Positions 1-11,234 of a stretch of 64,000 bases of DNA are shown one piece after another. Source of the DNA: Allium sativum (taxonomy: Eukaryota > Streptophyta > Magnoliopsida > Asparagales > Amaryllidaceae); NCBI GenBank assembly GCA_030737875.1, contig CM060911.1:98414599-98478598 (forward strand). The letters are read 5' to 3'. Position 1 is the first letter of the stretch; each line of letters starts with the position of its first letter. The notes below the pieces were generated by a model that was not told the origin of the DNA, did no database searches, and saw only the letters and a program-made list of their open reading frames with translations. The translations under genes and the position numbers were made by a program.

Positions 1-331
1 CATAATAATTTCAAATATCTATACTTTGCTTATATCAAAATATAATTTGGGTAAAATTATTTCATTTACCCTTTTTTCAAAACATATCGTGTCGACCCAT
101 CGTATTCAAGTGTTTATAAACTCCTATCGATACAGTGGATCAAATTGATCGACTAGAACTCATAAACGACTCAACCAATAAATCTCCATGGTATAAAATC
201 ATTTTATATAAAATAACAAATACGTTCACTCTTATATATACACTCAAACTCAGTCTAGGGCATTACTAACCCCATCTCTACTGAGTCACGCCACAGAGCC
301 AAGGTAATACTTAACCTCGCTCTGATACCAC
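1..331 (-). mobile_element. Element A, outer internal-region end (cut by window edge)
   Basis: This stretch is nearly identical to 7372-7703, which is the primer-site end of the internal region of element A. It therefore belongs to a further internal region lying outside the LTR at 332-6209, so the element is not a simple LTR-internal-LTR unit. It is AT-rich and non-coding, and ends in the primer binding site. The remainder lies to the left of the window. Confidence 0.85.
319..330 (-). other. Primer binding site (tRNA-iMet type), outer copy
   Basis: The plus strand reads GCTCTGATACCA, the reverse complement of TGGTATCAGAGC, which pairs with the 3' end of plant initiator tRNA-Met. It lies one base from the LTR start at 332, as expected for minus-strand DNA priming, and fixes the element on the minus strand. 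Confidence 0.9.
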
Positions 332-745
332 TGTAACGACCCGGGAAAAGACGACCTTGGTTATCCGATATACAAACCTATCGAACAATCAAAAGTCGAA
401 ATTTCCGGATAGTCCAAGAAAGAAATTAGAGGGTGAGGATAGATAAGATAGAAAATCAGAACAGAAGAAGAAGAACACAACAACATCAGAGTAACACGAA
501 TCTCACAGCGGAAGGAATAAAATATAATAGACAACATATCTTGAAATCAAAGCAGTATATGTATATCATACCATTATCAGAGTACAACACTTTCATCACA
601 GCGGAATAATCAATAGCTAGAAAAATCTTGAAGCCTCCTGCTCCAAGCTCTTCAAACATACTTGTAAATCCTGACTACTTGACTGCCCGTACAAATTTGG
701 GCACCCAAGAGTTTAGGGAAAACAAAACAAAATAAAACTCTGGGT

Positions 746-759
746 CAGTCATGGGACTG
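746..759 (-). other. Conserved hairpin CAGTC/GACTG, LTR A copy 1
   Basis: CAGTC, a 4-base loop ATGG, then GACTG. It lies in the block that reads, in sense, 'CCAGTCCCATGACTGACCC' near the 3' end of the LTR. The same hairpin is found in every family in the window, including the plus-strand LARD (36339-36355), which is otherwise diverged. Confidence 0.6.
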
Positions 760-1709
760 GTGCGAGTAAACTCAAATCATTTGGTTTAACTTTTCAAAAT
801 CCTTTTCAAAAGAAAAGATAATCGTAAGACCAATCCACACATAAATACGGATGGCTTTTACCTTACGATAACCCAAAACACTTTGGAAATCATATATTAT
901 CTGATATTATAATAATGTCTAATCACAAGTAATTAAAATCTAGTAGAACGCTTGCATCTCACGCTCTACATATATAATATACAATCAAACTCGCAGGCAC
1001 TTATTGGAGATTGGATTCCAACTTGACAAGGTATGGGACCACCTTCCGAACGTGTATCTCTAGAGGCAAATACACTGGGTTCAACAAGAACATCTTGCAA
1101 CCCGGCCCACACATGACCGACCACTCATTTCGCTTGAGTGTATCGAATATATATCACCAACGGTTGGGATCAGCAACCATCTCCCGAATGGGGCAGCATT
1201 GATAGATTTAAGAAGCAATTGGAATTTCTCTAGATAGGTGATTATACATCCTAATGGGTGCGACCCACATAGCCATGCTGCCTGCCCGATTTTTGTCATT
1301 TCCCGGTGGATGAGGCTTGAGGTCATAACGTATCCTTTGACAGATCCCACCTCCATTACTTTGAATGCCACATCGTCATACCCGCCAAATCACAAATTGA
1401 TTTCACCAAAAATACCACGGGTATACAGCTAAGAGAAACGAATTCCTCCGCCACCAAACGTAAGTACGTTTGAAGAGATCAACTTACGCGATCCTTTGAA
1501 TATACTCTGTCAGACATTCGTCCATTCACGTTTGTCCTGGGACTGGACAAACCGAAGGCACTATTCTGTAAATAGGATAGCCCTTGCATAACTCCGTCTT
1601 CAATATATTCAGCATACTTTATTCGCAACGCTTATGCCAATACGGAGTGGTTCTCTGGATAATAATCCAACCGGTCTCTCCATATTAACAACGTAAAATG
1701 GTCAAAAAC

Positions 1710-1737
1710 TTTGATAGTCGGTGATTTAACTATCAAA
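1710..1737 (-). other. Conserved hairpin TTTGATAGT/ACTATCAAA, LTR A copy 1
   Basis: A 9-bp perfect stem with a 10-base loop (CGGTGATTTA). The element C copy at 50265-50292 has TTCGATAGT and ACTATCGAA around a nearly identical loop, a compensated T-A to C-G change. The copy at 27596-27627 has another stem again around a related loop. Confidence 0.65.
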
Positions 1738-2410
1738 TGAAAACATGTCTGTGTGCAAACAACGATATTATTTCCAGATGGAAATTCTATCGATCAATCA
1801 TCATTCATCATCAAATTATCATAAATTTACCCTTTTCATTATTCTTGTTTCCTATATTTCTTATTTACTATATTTAGAAAATATACGTTATTAACAATGG
1901 AAAACAATTCCATTTCTCATTTTCTATATTCAGAAAACATTTCTGATTTTTCATTTGGAAGACATTTCCAAATCTCCTTCATTGGGTTTAAACTGATATT
2001 TGAATAAACATCGCTATGCCAACACCAACCATTTCGCTCATTAACTAAATTCACTTAACCCCTTTCACTCTCGAACCTTATCCATTTCTTAGTTAAAAAC
2101 GAAGTCAATCAAGTTGGGGTATAATTACCTCTCAGACCTTAACTGAACAACATTTCTAACTTCGAAATAGACAAAGTTCAAACTTCACTCTTTAAGAAAC
2201 TTCCTTGCGAACTCTCGGATTCTATTTATGAATCCACTTCCTTTACTGAATCATTTGATTATAACTATAAATGTTATAATTCCATGCTTTCAAAATATGT
2301 TAACTTAAATATATTTCCATATCTTAATTTGGATAAATAAACAACCAACTACTTTATTAACAGATAATTAAAACTTGATTTGAAATGGAAAGTAAACATT
2401 ACTTCCCTTG

Positions 2411-2706
2411 ATTCGATATAATCGAATTTCCATGTATGATTCACTCTCGAATAATCACTATCCGATAATTCTCTTTCGAATAAACTATATTCGATTCCCC
2501 TGTTCGAATAACTAATATTCGATAATCCTTTTCTTCGAATAACTAATATTCGAAAAATCTCACTTCGAATAAACCATATTCGATAATTCTCTCCTTCGAA
2601 TAACTATATTCGATTTAACACAGTTCGAACGAACTATATTCGATTACTCTTCTCGAATAAACTATATTCGATAACTCTACTTCGAATAGGTGATATTCGA
2701 TTAATT
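2411..2706 (-). repeat. Palindrome array, TTCGAATA...TATTCGA units, LTR A copy 1
   Basis: About ten degenerate tandem units of 25-30 bases, each holding TTCGAATA and TATTCGA(T/A) as an inverted pair around a short AT spacer and separated by 'ACTC/ATTC'-like bases. Every unit can fold on itself. The equivalent block in copy 2 is at 9786-10081, and related arrays occur at 14808-15190 and 50748-51115. Confidence 0.8.
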
Positions 2707-3060
2707 CCCTTTTTGACTAACCCTGCTTAATTTATTAATACTCGACTAACTCGACTTAATTAACTTCTATTGATTAATTACTATTTGATTTAACACCATT
2801 TGCTTGACTCTAGATCGCAGCGATCACAATGGTTACGCCTGATTCCCCCAGGAAACATCCGACCGCCGTAGGCTATCTGCAGCCCTGCGAATTACGCTAG
2901 CAGTCGTGCTAAATGGAAATTCATCCTTAAATAACTTTGTCTATTTTTAACTCTATCTCGAATAATTAGATTCGATCAATTCTAATTGAATAACTAATAT
3001 TCAATTAACCCTTATTCGATTACTATATTTGAATAACTCTAGTTCGATTTGACTCAAAAC

Positions 3061-3345
3061 GATTAACTCTAACTGATTAACTCTTACCGGTTAATTCTAA
3101 CTGAATAACTCTAACTGGATAACTCTAACTGAATAACTCTAACTGGTTAACTCTAACTAACTAACTCTAACTGTTTAACTTTATGGTTTAACTCTGACAG
3201 TTTAACTTCAACGGTTTAACTCTAACAGTTTAACTCCAACTGTTTAACTCTAACAGTTTAACTCTAACTGTTTAACTCTAACAGTTTAACTCAATGGTTT
3301 AACTCTAACAGTTTAACTCCAACGGTTTAACTCTAGTTGATTAAC
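3061..3345 (-). repeat. Tandem TTTAACTC(T/C)AAC repeat, LTR A copy 1
   Basis: About twenty units of roughly 13-14 bases with the core TTTAACTC. Neighbouring units often alternate AACTGTT and AACAGTT, which are reverse complements, so adjacent units can pair. Earlier units read GGTTAACTC or GATTAACTC. The second LTR carries the same array at 10436-10720. Confidence 0.8.
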
Positions 3346-3859
3346 TCTTTTGAATTAATCCCTTTGACTTTTCTCTTTTGAATAATTCCTTTGGAATAAT
3401 TCCTTTGAATTACCTCCCTTGAATAGATTCTTTTTCTATTCGTTTACTCAACAAATAACTATTCTCTTTTCGCTTCTATTTATTTAACAAATAAATATTC
3501 CCTTTAACTTTTCTATTTATTCAACAAATAAATATTTCTTTTAACTTTTCTATTTATTTAACAAATAAGTACTTCTTTCAACTTTTCTTTATTCCCCACA
3601 TGAATATTCCCTTCTCAATTCCATTTGTAAATACTTTTACGAATGTTTCCCTTTTTATTTCTATTTGTAATCGTTTCACAAATATTTCCCTTCTATTTGA
3701 TTTCACCAATATTTGTTTTTTAACAAATGCTTTGATTCTATAATCATTTTCTCTCATGAAATTCTCTTCCTTTTATATATAAAATCTATTGATTTTATAT
3801 AAATAATTTATTTTCAAAATAAACTTTGAAAATCCCTTTTCACTTTCTAGTATCACTTA

Positions 3860-4114
3860 TGGTATAAAAATACCAAATCAAAAGGTTCAATCATCATCCA
3901 AACACACAGGTTCAACAACAGATGATATAACACATCATATATCAGAATATATGAAAAACGGTAAATAAATGTTGAGGAATCCAGTTGAATTCCTCCGACC
4001 TGTTTCCCTGCATCCACAGATGTTACACAATATAATTCACATCAATTTCATTTCAATATGAGGTATTCTGATAAACAAAATCAACATCGGTTAACGATAT
4101 ATATAACTATATCG
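3860..4114 (-). other. Leader hairpin cluster, LTR A copy 1
   Basis: Five hairpins in about 250 bases. 3860-3875: TGGTAT, AAAA, ATACCA. 3935-3954: TCATATAT, CAGA, ATATATGA. 3974-3995: GAGGAATCC, AGTT, GAATTCCTC (one pair becomes U-G on the sense strand). 4065-4081: ATTCTG, ATAAA, CAAAAT (again one sense-strand U-G). About 4095-4114: CGATATA...TATATCG. Equivalent clusters lie at 11235, 15820 and 51318. The cluster is about 1.3 kb downstream of the TATA box in the sense direction. Confidence 0.65.
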
Positions 4115-5019
4115 GTATTTTCAACCAGCTGACTAGCAGTTCAACCAAACAATCAACACTCAGCAATTCAACCAATATTTATCAGTTCAAAAAATACTTT
4201 ATAAAAATATAAAGTGTTCAGAGTTAGCGAGATTTACTTACCTTGGACGGTTTATCGTTAAATAACGATAATTGGTCATTGATTTGGTTCAGACGTTAAA
4301 TTTCACCATAAATCCAAACGAGCTCCAATCCACTTGCGGTCAGTTCCATTGCGTAGTGCTCGTCCATATGATACCAACGGATCCTGTTTCGTTAAATTTC
4401 GTTAATGTATGCAAAAGTTATGCTATTTACAATATTTACCTAATTTAAACGAATATATATTTAATTAAATTAATTAAATTATTTTTATCTTAATTAATTT
4501 CTAATTGCGTTATTAGCCAAATTACCTTCCCTGCCCTTCAAAAAAATCCTACTTTCTCATCTCTAGCCATATCCAATTTTTTTTTTTTTAAATTGAAAAA
4601 CCATTTTAATATTAATTTAATTTAATTTTCAAATAAAATATTTAAAAATATTCATTTAATTATAACTTAAAATTTTAACCCGGATCAAAAATCTGCTTCC
4701 ACTCATTTTAAAGTATTTTTCGATAAGAATCCAAAGGTCCTTGTTTCATGGAAATCCGACTTGTTTTGAAAAAGTTATAAGCATTTAAAGTTTAAAGTTA
4801 AAGATTACGAAAATTCCCCTGGTTTGTTTTAAATTCAAATTAAATTCAAATTAAATTTTAATTTTAAATTTAAATTAATCATCCCATCCGTCGGATCAGT
4901 TAAGGATAGCCAGGGAGAGCAGGAAACTATATTTTCCAAACTCAAGCCTTAGACACTATCCTCTCTGTCACCCTTAGAATGTTCTGATATTTATTTTTAC
5001 AAATTCTATTTTAATTATA

Positions 5020-5043
5020 ATATATATATATATATATATATAT
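5020..5043. repeat. (TA)n microsatellite in LTR A copy 1
   Basis: An uninterrupted AT dinucleotide run. The copy 2 counterpart (12391-12412) is shorter, as expected for a slippage-prone repeat. Confidence 0.9.
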
Positions 5044-5248
5044 TTTACACAAATAAATAAATAAATATTATTTAAAAACTTACCCCGCGAAGCCCAAGCC
5101 TCTGCCTAAGAGTCCCTAGCTCCCCGTCTTGCCCTCCTTTCTCCCTTCCTTCCCTTTTCCCTATTTCCTAATATTTTATTATTATTTCTGCCATTGCCAA
5201 AGCTTGAAAGAGGAGGAGGAGGAGTGAGTTTAAAATGAAGGGGGGGGG

Positions 5249-5258
5249 CTATTTATAG
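5249..5258 (-). promoter_or_regulatory. TATA box of LTR A copy 1
   Basis: In sense the sequence reads CTATAAATAG, inside GGCTATAAATAGCC, followed by a C run and a CTCCTCCTCC leader. It lies 0.95 kb from the sense LTR start. This is a textbook plant TATA context and the likely RNA polymerase II promoter. Confidence 0.7.
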
Positions 5259-6209
5259 CCGAAGGAGTCACATGGATTGCTGAGGTGGCGCGAGTCCAAC
5301 GGTCGAAAATGGATGGCTAGGATTAATCCTTAAATTAATTAAATTATAAATAAATTTAATAATTTATGAATAGTAAAGTGTGTTTTCTCAACCCTATTCG
5401 GACGTTAATTTGACTTACTTATTGATACCTTATCCAAAATCTTTTTCAACCATGTTGTTCAATTTTTCTTGCTCTTCAATGCTATATAAAAATATATCAA
5501 TTTTGAATTTGTTTGAACTTTCAAATAATTTAAATTCAAATTCAAAATAGTGTTTTGTGTTAGTTTCAACACCTTCCGGTCTCATGTTGGAGTATCAAAC
5601 GATAACGTTTTTCAGAAATTCTTCCACCATCTGGTCCGGTTTTTAACGTACTTCAATCCTATGTATTCAAATCAAAAATCGGAGTTCGTTTAGATTTTCA
5701 AATAATTTATTTAAATTTTGTTTCCTTAATAACTTTCTATATCCGTTATAGGATTTTCCCAGATTTCATATATAGCTAATATCCTATGTTTAGAATTTTC
5801 CTGGATAGGTCTCAGGTTCCAGTTTTGCCGTTAGCATTAGCAAATTCCAATTACCGTCAAAATTTAGTTCAAATTTTGGCCTTTTATTTTTTTCTTTTCC
5901 ACATACGGATGCCATTTTTGACGTAACTTGGTTGGTTACCTAATTTCATCATTTCGGATTTAATGAAACTGATTTCATCGAAATCCGAGTTCGTTAGCTA
6001 CTACTTCCTTTGTAAACGTACTATTTTTAATTAAAAATTTATCCTTTTATACTGCCAGTTCACATTATATTGCAGATCCACTAAATTTCTACCATTTCGG
6101 AATAAAATAAAATATTCAAAATTATTGAAATTAAACCATTTAAAATTCCAAAATAATAAAAACATTTTTAAATATTAAACTAAATGGTCAAAAAATCTGG
6201 GCCGTTACA

Positions 6210-6222
6210 TTCTTTCCCCCTT
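6210..6222 (-). other. Polypurine tract of element A
   Basis: In sense the tract reads AAGGGGGAAAGAA and abuts the LTR start TGTAACGGCCC. Just upstream in sense is TTCGAGGACGAAATTA, a string I associate with the 3' end of Tekay/Del-type chromoviruses. It sets plus-strand priming and confirms minus orientation. Confidence 0.88.
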
Positions 6223-6384
6223 AAAATAATTTCGTCCTCGAAATTGCTAAGGTAGAAAAATGAACTTTATAACTTGGTTAAAATTATTTGTTTACTCTGA
6301 TTTCACTAAACCAATCTATTCTAATTAATTTATTAATTTATTTCTATAAATGAAAATTTCAAAAATTCTGAAAATTTTATAACA

Positions 6385-6535
6385 TTCGAAATTTCTGAAA
6401 AATTTCGCCAGCATCTCCTTTTTACTGGTCAATAGCTCAAACTCCAACTCGCCTCTCTAGGTCTTCTTCAACCCAAAAGAAAATCAAACAGCCAAGTGGC
6501 TTGCCCAACAGGTTCATAAATCTCATCCAACTCAT
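6385..6535 (-). other. Conserved non-coding block near polypurine tract, element A
   Basis: The block includes 'TTTCGCCAGCATCTCCTTT', 'ACTGGTCAATA', 'CGCCTCTCTAGG', 'AAGAAAATCAAACAGCCAAG' and 'GGTTCATAAATCTC'. Recognisable versions occur at about 31640-31775, 53998-54140, 55228-55360 and 63165-63320, always in internal-type sequence and near a polypurine tract where one is present. Function unknown: it could be an eroded coding end or a cis signal. Confidence 0.6.
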
Positions 6536-7010
6536 ATAAATATATACGTGTACATTTTTGTCGACATTCAATTCTGCTATCAATTTAGCATATACCACTA
6601 TCATCCCAATCAAACTCCCAATCACTTTTATCTTCAACACGACCATCCGCTTATAACCAAGCCAAATTTCAATCAAACTGCAATTCCAATCTCAATTCAA
6701 ATTTCTTGCTTGACCATCCATTTCTATCCCAGATAATCTCTAATTCAGTCCAATTCTACTTGATACCATTCTATTTCAATTCAACTCAATTTCCACTGAA
6801 CTGCCTTCAATTCAATTTCAAATTTGCTTTCATAAATTTCTATTTAATTTGTGTTTATTTCAATAATCTGTACCTGGGAGTTTCAAATAGCTTAGCCTTT
6901 TCCAAAAATCAAATATCCCTTTGGAATATCAAAACAACTCGGTTTCTCAAAACAATTCAAAAACAAAATCTTTGGTAGTAATCCGTCACTTACAAACTCG
7001 AAAATGAGCA

Positions 7011-7035
7011 CCGATGATGTCCGGATCAACATCGG
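7011..7035 (-). other. Internal-region hairpin CCGATG/CATCGG, element A
   Basis: CCGATG and CATCGG flank a 13-base loop within the block 'AACTCGAAAATGAGCACCG'. In element C (56423-56447) the same place reads CTGATGATG, CAGCTGT, CATCATCAG, so the second pair has changed from C-G to T-A with complementarity kept. Confidence 0.55.
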
Positions 7036-7690
7036 AATTTATTTTCCAGCTATCGAAGTGAGTTCAATACTATAGCAATTTCAAAACCCATTTTTAAACA
7101 TTTGAAATTCATTTCAAAATATCCCTTTCCAATGCTTGTAACAAATTTAAAATCTCTCAGGATTTTAAAATTCACATATATTCAATTTAATTCCATTTAC
7201 AACGCTTATTCAAATTTTATCAATTTTAATTCCAATTCTGAACTTAAATTCAGATTTAATTCATCTGATTTCATATATTTCACTTATATGAATTTTGATT
7301 TGTTATTTACATAACCATTTCACATTTTATAATCTTATTCGATTATAATCACAACCAACACATTCAATATACCATAATAATTTCAACTATCTATACTTTG
7401 CTTATATCAAAATATAATTTGGGTAAAATTATTTCATTTACCCTTTTTTCAAAACATATCGTGTCGACCCATCGTATTCAAGTGTTTATAAACTCCTATC
7501 GATACAGTGGATCAAATTGATCGACTAGAACTCATAAACGACTCAACCAATAAATCTCCATGGTATAAAATCATTTTATATAAAATAACAAATACGTTCA
7601 CTCTTATATATACACTCAAACTTAGTCTAGGGCATTACTAACCCCATCTCTACTGAGTCACGCCACAGAGCCAAGGTAATACATAACCTC

Positions 7691-7702
7691 GCTCTGATAC
7701 CA
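7691..7702 (-). other. Primer binding site (tRNA-iMet type), inner copy
   Basis: GCTCTGATACCA on the plus strand, one base from the LTR start at 7704. Identical to the outer copy at 319-330. Confidence 0.92.
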
Positions 7703-8120
7703 CTGTAACGACCCGGGAAAAGATGACCTTGGTTATCCGATATACAAACCTATCGAACAATCAAAAGTCGAAATTTCCGGATAGTTCAAGAAAGAAATTA
7801 GAGGGTGAGGATAGATAAGATAGAAAATCAGAACAGAAGAAGAAGAAGAACACAACAACATCAGAGTAACACGAATCTCACAGCGGAAGGAATAAAATAT
7901 AATAGACAACATATCTTGAAATCAAAGCAGTATATGTATATCATACCATTATCAGAGTACAACACTTTCATCACAGCGGAATAATCAATAGCTAGAAAAA
8001 TCTTGAATCCTCCTGCTCCAAGCTCTTCAAACATACCTGTAAATCCTGACTACTTGACTGCCCGTACAAATTTGGGCACCCAAGAGTTTAGGGAAAACAA
8101 AACAAAATAAAACTCTGGGT

Positions 8121-8134
8121 CAGTCATGGGACTG
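8121..8134 (-). other. Conserved hairpin CAGTC/GACTG, LTR A copy 2
   Basis: CAGTC, loop ATGG, GACTG, same place as in copy 1. Confidence 0.6.
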
Positions 8135-9084
8135 GTGTGAGTAAACTCAAATCATTTGGTTTAACTTTTCAAAATCCTTTTCAAAAGAAAAGATAATCGT
8201 AAGACCAATCCACACATAAATACGGATGGCTTTTACCTTACGATAACACAAAACACTTTGGAAATCATATATTATCTGATATTATAATAATGTCTAATCA
8301 CAAGTAATTAAAATCTAGTAGAACGCTTGCATCTCACGCTCTACATATATAATATACAATCAAACTCGCAGGCACTTATTGGAGATTGGATTCCAACTTG
8401 ACAAGGTATGGGACCACCTTCCGAACGTGTATCTCTAGAGGCAAATACACTGGGTTCAACAAGAACATCTTGCAACCCGGCCCACACATGACCAACCACT
8501 CATTTCGCTTGAGTGTATCGAATATATATCACCAACGGTTGGGATCAGCAACCGTCTCCCGAATGGGGCAGCATTGATAGATTTAAGAAGCAATTGGAAT
8601 TTCTCTAGATAGGTGATTATACATCCTAATGGGTGCGACCCACATAGCCATGCGGCCTGCCCGATTTTTGTCATTTCCCGGTGGATGAGGCTTGAGGTCA
8701 TAACGTATCCTTTGACAGATCCCACCTCCATTACTTTGAATGCCACATCGTCATACCCGCCAAATCACAAATTGATTTCACCAAAAATACCACGGGTATA
8801 CAGCTAAGAGAAACGAATTCCTCCGCCACCAAACGTAAGTACGTTTGAAGAGATCAACTTACGCGATCCTTTGAATATACTCTGTCAGACATTCGTCCAT
8901 TCACGTTTGTCCTGGGACTGGACAAACCGAAGGCACTATTCTGTAAATAGGATAGCCCTTGCATAACTCCGTCTTCAATATATTCAGCATATTTTATTCG
9001 CAACGCTTATGCCAATACGGAGTGGTTCTCTGGATAATAATCCAACCGTTCTCTCCATATTAACAACGTAAAATGGTCAAAAAC

Positions 9085-9112
9085 TTTGATAGTCGGTGAT
9101 TTAACTATCAAA
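9085..9112 (-). other. Conserved hairpin TTTGATAGT/ACTATCAAA, LTR A copy 2
   Basis: Same 9-bp stem and 10-base loop as copy 1. Confidence 0.65.
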
Positions 9113-9785
9113 TGAAAACATGTCTGTGTGCAAACAACGATATTATTTCCAGATGGAAATTCTATCGATCAATCATCATTCATCATCAAATTATCATAAA
9201 TTTACCCTTTTCATTATTCTTGTTTCCTATATTTCTTATTTACTATATTTAGAAAATATACGTTATTAACAATGGAAAACAATTCCATTTCTCATTTTCT
9301 ATATTCAGAAAACATTTCTGATTTTTCATTTGGAAGACATTTCCAAATCTCCTTCATTGGGTTTAAACTGATATTTGAATAAACATCGCTATGCCAACAC
9401 CAACCATTTCGCTCATTAACTAAATTCACTTAACCCCTTTCACTCTCGAACCTTATCCATTTCTTAGTTAAAAACGAAGTCAATCAAGTTGGGGTATAAT
9501 TACCTCTCAGACCTTAACTGAACAACATTTCTAACTTCGAAATAGACAAAGTTCAAAATTCACTCTTTAAGAAACTTCCTTGCGAACTCTCGGATTCTAT
9601 TTATGAATCCACTTCCTTTACTGAATCATTTGATTATAACTATAAATGTTATAATTCCGTGCTTTCAAAATATGTTAACTTAAATATATTTCCATATCTT
9701 AATTTGGATAAATAAACAACCAACTACTTTATTAACAGATAATTAAAACTTGATTTGAAATGGAAAGTAAACATTACTTCCCTTG

Positions 9786-10081
9786 ATTCGATATAATCGA
9801 ATTTCCATGTATGATTCACTCTCGAATAATCACTATCCGATAATTCTCTTTCGAATAAACTATATTCGATTCCCCTGTTCGAATAACTAATATTCGATAA
9901 TCCTTTTCTTCGAATAACTAATATTCGAAAAATCTCACTTCGAATAAACCATATTCGATAATTCTCTCCTTCGAATAACTATATTCGATTTAACACAGTT
10001 CGAACGAACTATATTCGATTACTCTTCTCGAATAAACTATATTCGATAACTCTACTTCGAATAGGTGATATTCGATTAATT
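9786..10081 (-). repeat. Palindrome array, LTR A copy 2
   Basis: Counterpart of 2411-2706, essentially unchanged. Confidence 0.8.
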
Positions 10082-10435
10082 CCCTTTTTGACTAACCCTG
10101 CTTAATTTACTAATACTCGACTAACTCGACTTAATTAACTTCTATTGATTAATTACTATTTGATTTAACACCATTTGCTTGACTCTAGATCGCAGCGATC
10201 ACAATGGTTATGCCTGATTCCCCCAGGAAACATCCGACCGCCGTAGGCTATCTGCAGCCCTGCGAATTACGCTAGCAGTCGTGCTAAATGGAAATTCATC
10301 CTTAAATAACTTTGTCTATTTTTAACTCTATCTCGAATAATTAGATTCGATCAATTCTAATTGAATAACTAATATTCAATTAACCCTTATTCGATTACTA
10401 TATTTGAATAACTCTAGTTCGATTTGACTCAAAAC

Positions 10436-10720
10436 GATTAACTCTAACTGATTAACTCTTACCGGTTAATTCTAACTGAATAACTCTAACTGGATAACTC
10501 TAACTGAATAACTCTAACTGGTTAACTCTAACTAACTAACTCTAACTGTTTAACTTTATGGTTTAACTCTGACAGTTTAACTTCAACGGTTTAACTCTAA
10601 CAGTTTAACTCCAACTGTTTAACTCTAACAGTTTAACTCTAACTGTTTAACTCTAACAGTTTAACTCAATGGTTTAACTCTAACAGTTTAACTCCAACGG
10701 TTTAACTCTAGTTGATTAAC
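10436..10720 (-). repeat. Tandem TTTAACTC repeat, LTR A copy 2
   Basis: Counterpart of 3061-3345. Confidence 0.8.
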
Positions 10721-11234
10721 TCTTTTGAATTAATCCCTTTGACTTTTCTCTTTTGAATAATTCCTTTGGAATAATTCCTTTGAATTACCTCCCTTGAATA
10801 GATTCTTTTTCTATTCGTTTACTCAACAAATAACTATTCTCTTTTCGCTTCTATTTATTTAACAAATAAATATTCCCTTTAACTTTTCTATTTATTCAAC
10901 AAATAAATATTTCTTTTAACTTTTCTATTTATTTAACAAATAAGTACTTCTTTCAACTTTTCTTTATTCCCCACATGAATATTCCCTTCTCAATTCCATT
11001 TGTAAATACTTTTACGAATGTTTCCCTTTTTATTTCTATTTGTAATCGTTTCACAAATATTTCCCTTCTATTTGATTTCACCAATATTTGTTTTTTAACA
11101 AATGCTTTGATTCTATAATCATTTTCTCTCATGAAATTCTCTTCCTTTTATATATAAAATCTATTGATTTTATATAAATAATTTATTTTCAAAATAAACT
11201 TTGAAAATCCCTTTTCACTTTCTAGTATCACTTA

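Larger units (their letters stand above)
332..6209 (-). mobile_element. Element A, LTR copy 1 (5.88 kb)
   Basis: On the plus strand the LTR runs from TGTAACGACCCGG to GGGCCGTTACA, giving TG...CA ends with an extended terminal inverted repeat of about 12 bases. It is flanked by a primer site on the left and a purine tract on the right, both in minus orientation. By eye it differs from copy 2 (7704-13584) at about 36 positions, so it is roughly 99% identical and recent. A TATA box at 5249-5258 puts U3 at about 0.95 kb and leaves about 4.9 kb of R/U5. No credible coding region is present; the short ORFs (for example minus 1081-1371) recur in both LTRs only because the LTRs are copies. The body holds palindrome arrays and conserved hairpins listed separately. 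Confidence 0.93.
6210..7703 (-). mobile_element. Element A internal region (1.49 kb, non-coding)
   Basis: This lies between two A LTRs with a polypurine tract at one end and a primer site (7691-7702) at the other, so it is a full internal region, only 1.49 kb long. I see no gag zinc knuckle, protease, reverse transcriptase or integrase motif in any frame; the small ORFs reflect AT-rich low-complexity sequence (many Phe, Ile, Asn). The element must rely on proteins from elsewhere. It contains one block also found in other internal regions (6385-6535) and a hairpin (7011-7035). Confidence 0.85.

Noticed and set aside
319..330. Possible tRNA gene fragment (GCTCTGATACCA)
   Set aside because: It is only the 12-base complement of the initiator tRNA 3' end next to an LTR, that is, a primer binding site.
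1081..1371. 96-codon minus-strand ORF shared by both A LTRs
   Set aside because: In the sense strand but about 4 kb downstream of the TATA box, interrupted in the old and C LTRs, and without known domains.
3061..3345. Telomere-like repeat (TTTAACTC)
   Set aside because: Does not match the plant telomere unit TTTAGGG, varies in unit sequence, and lies within both LTR copies.
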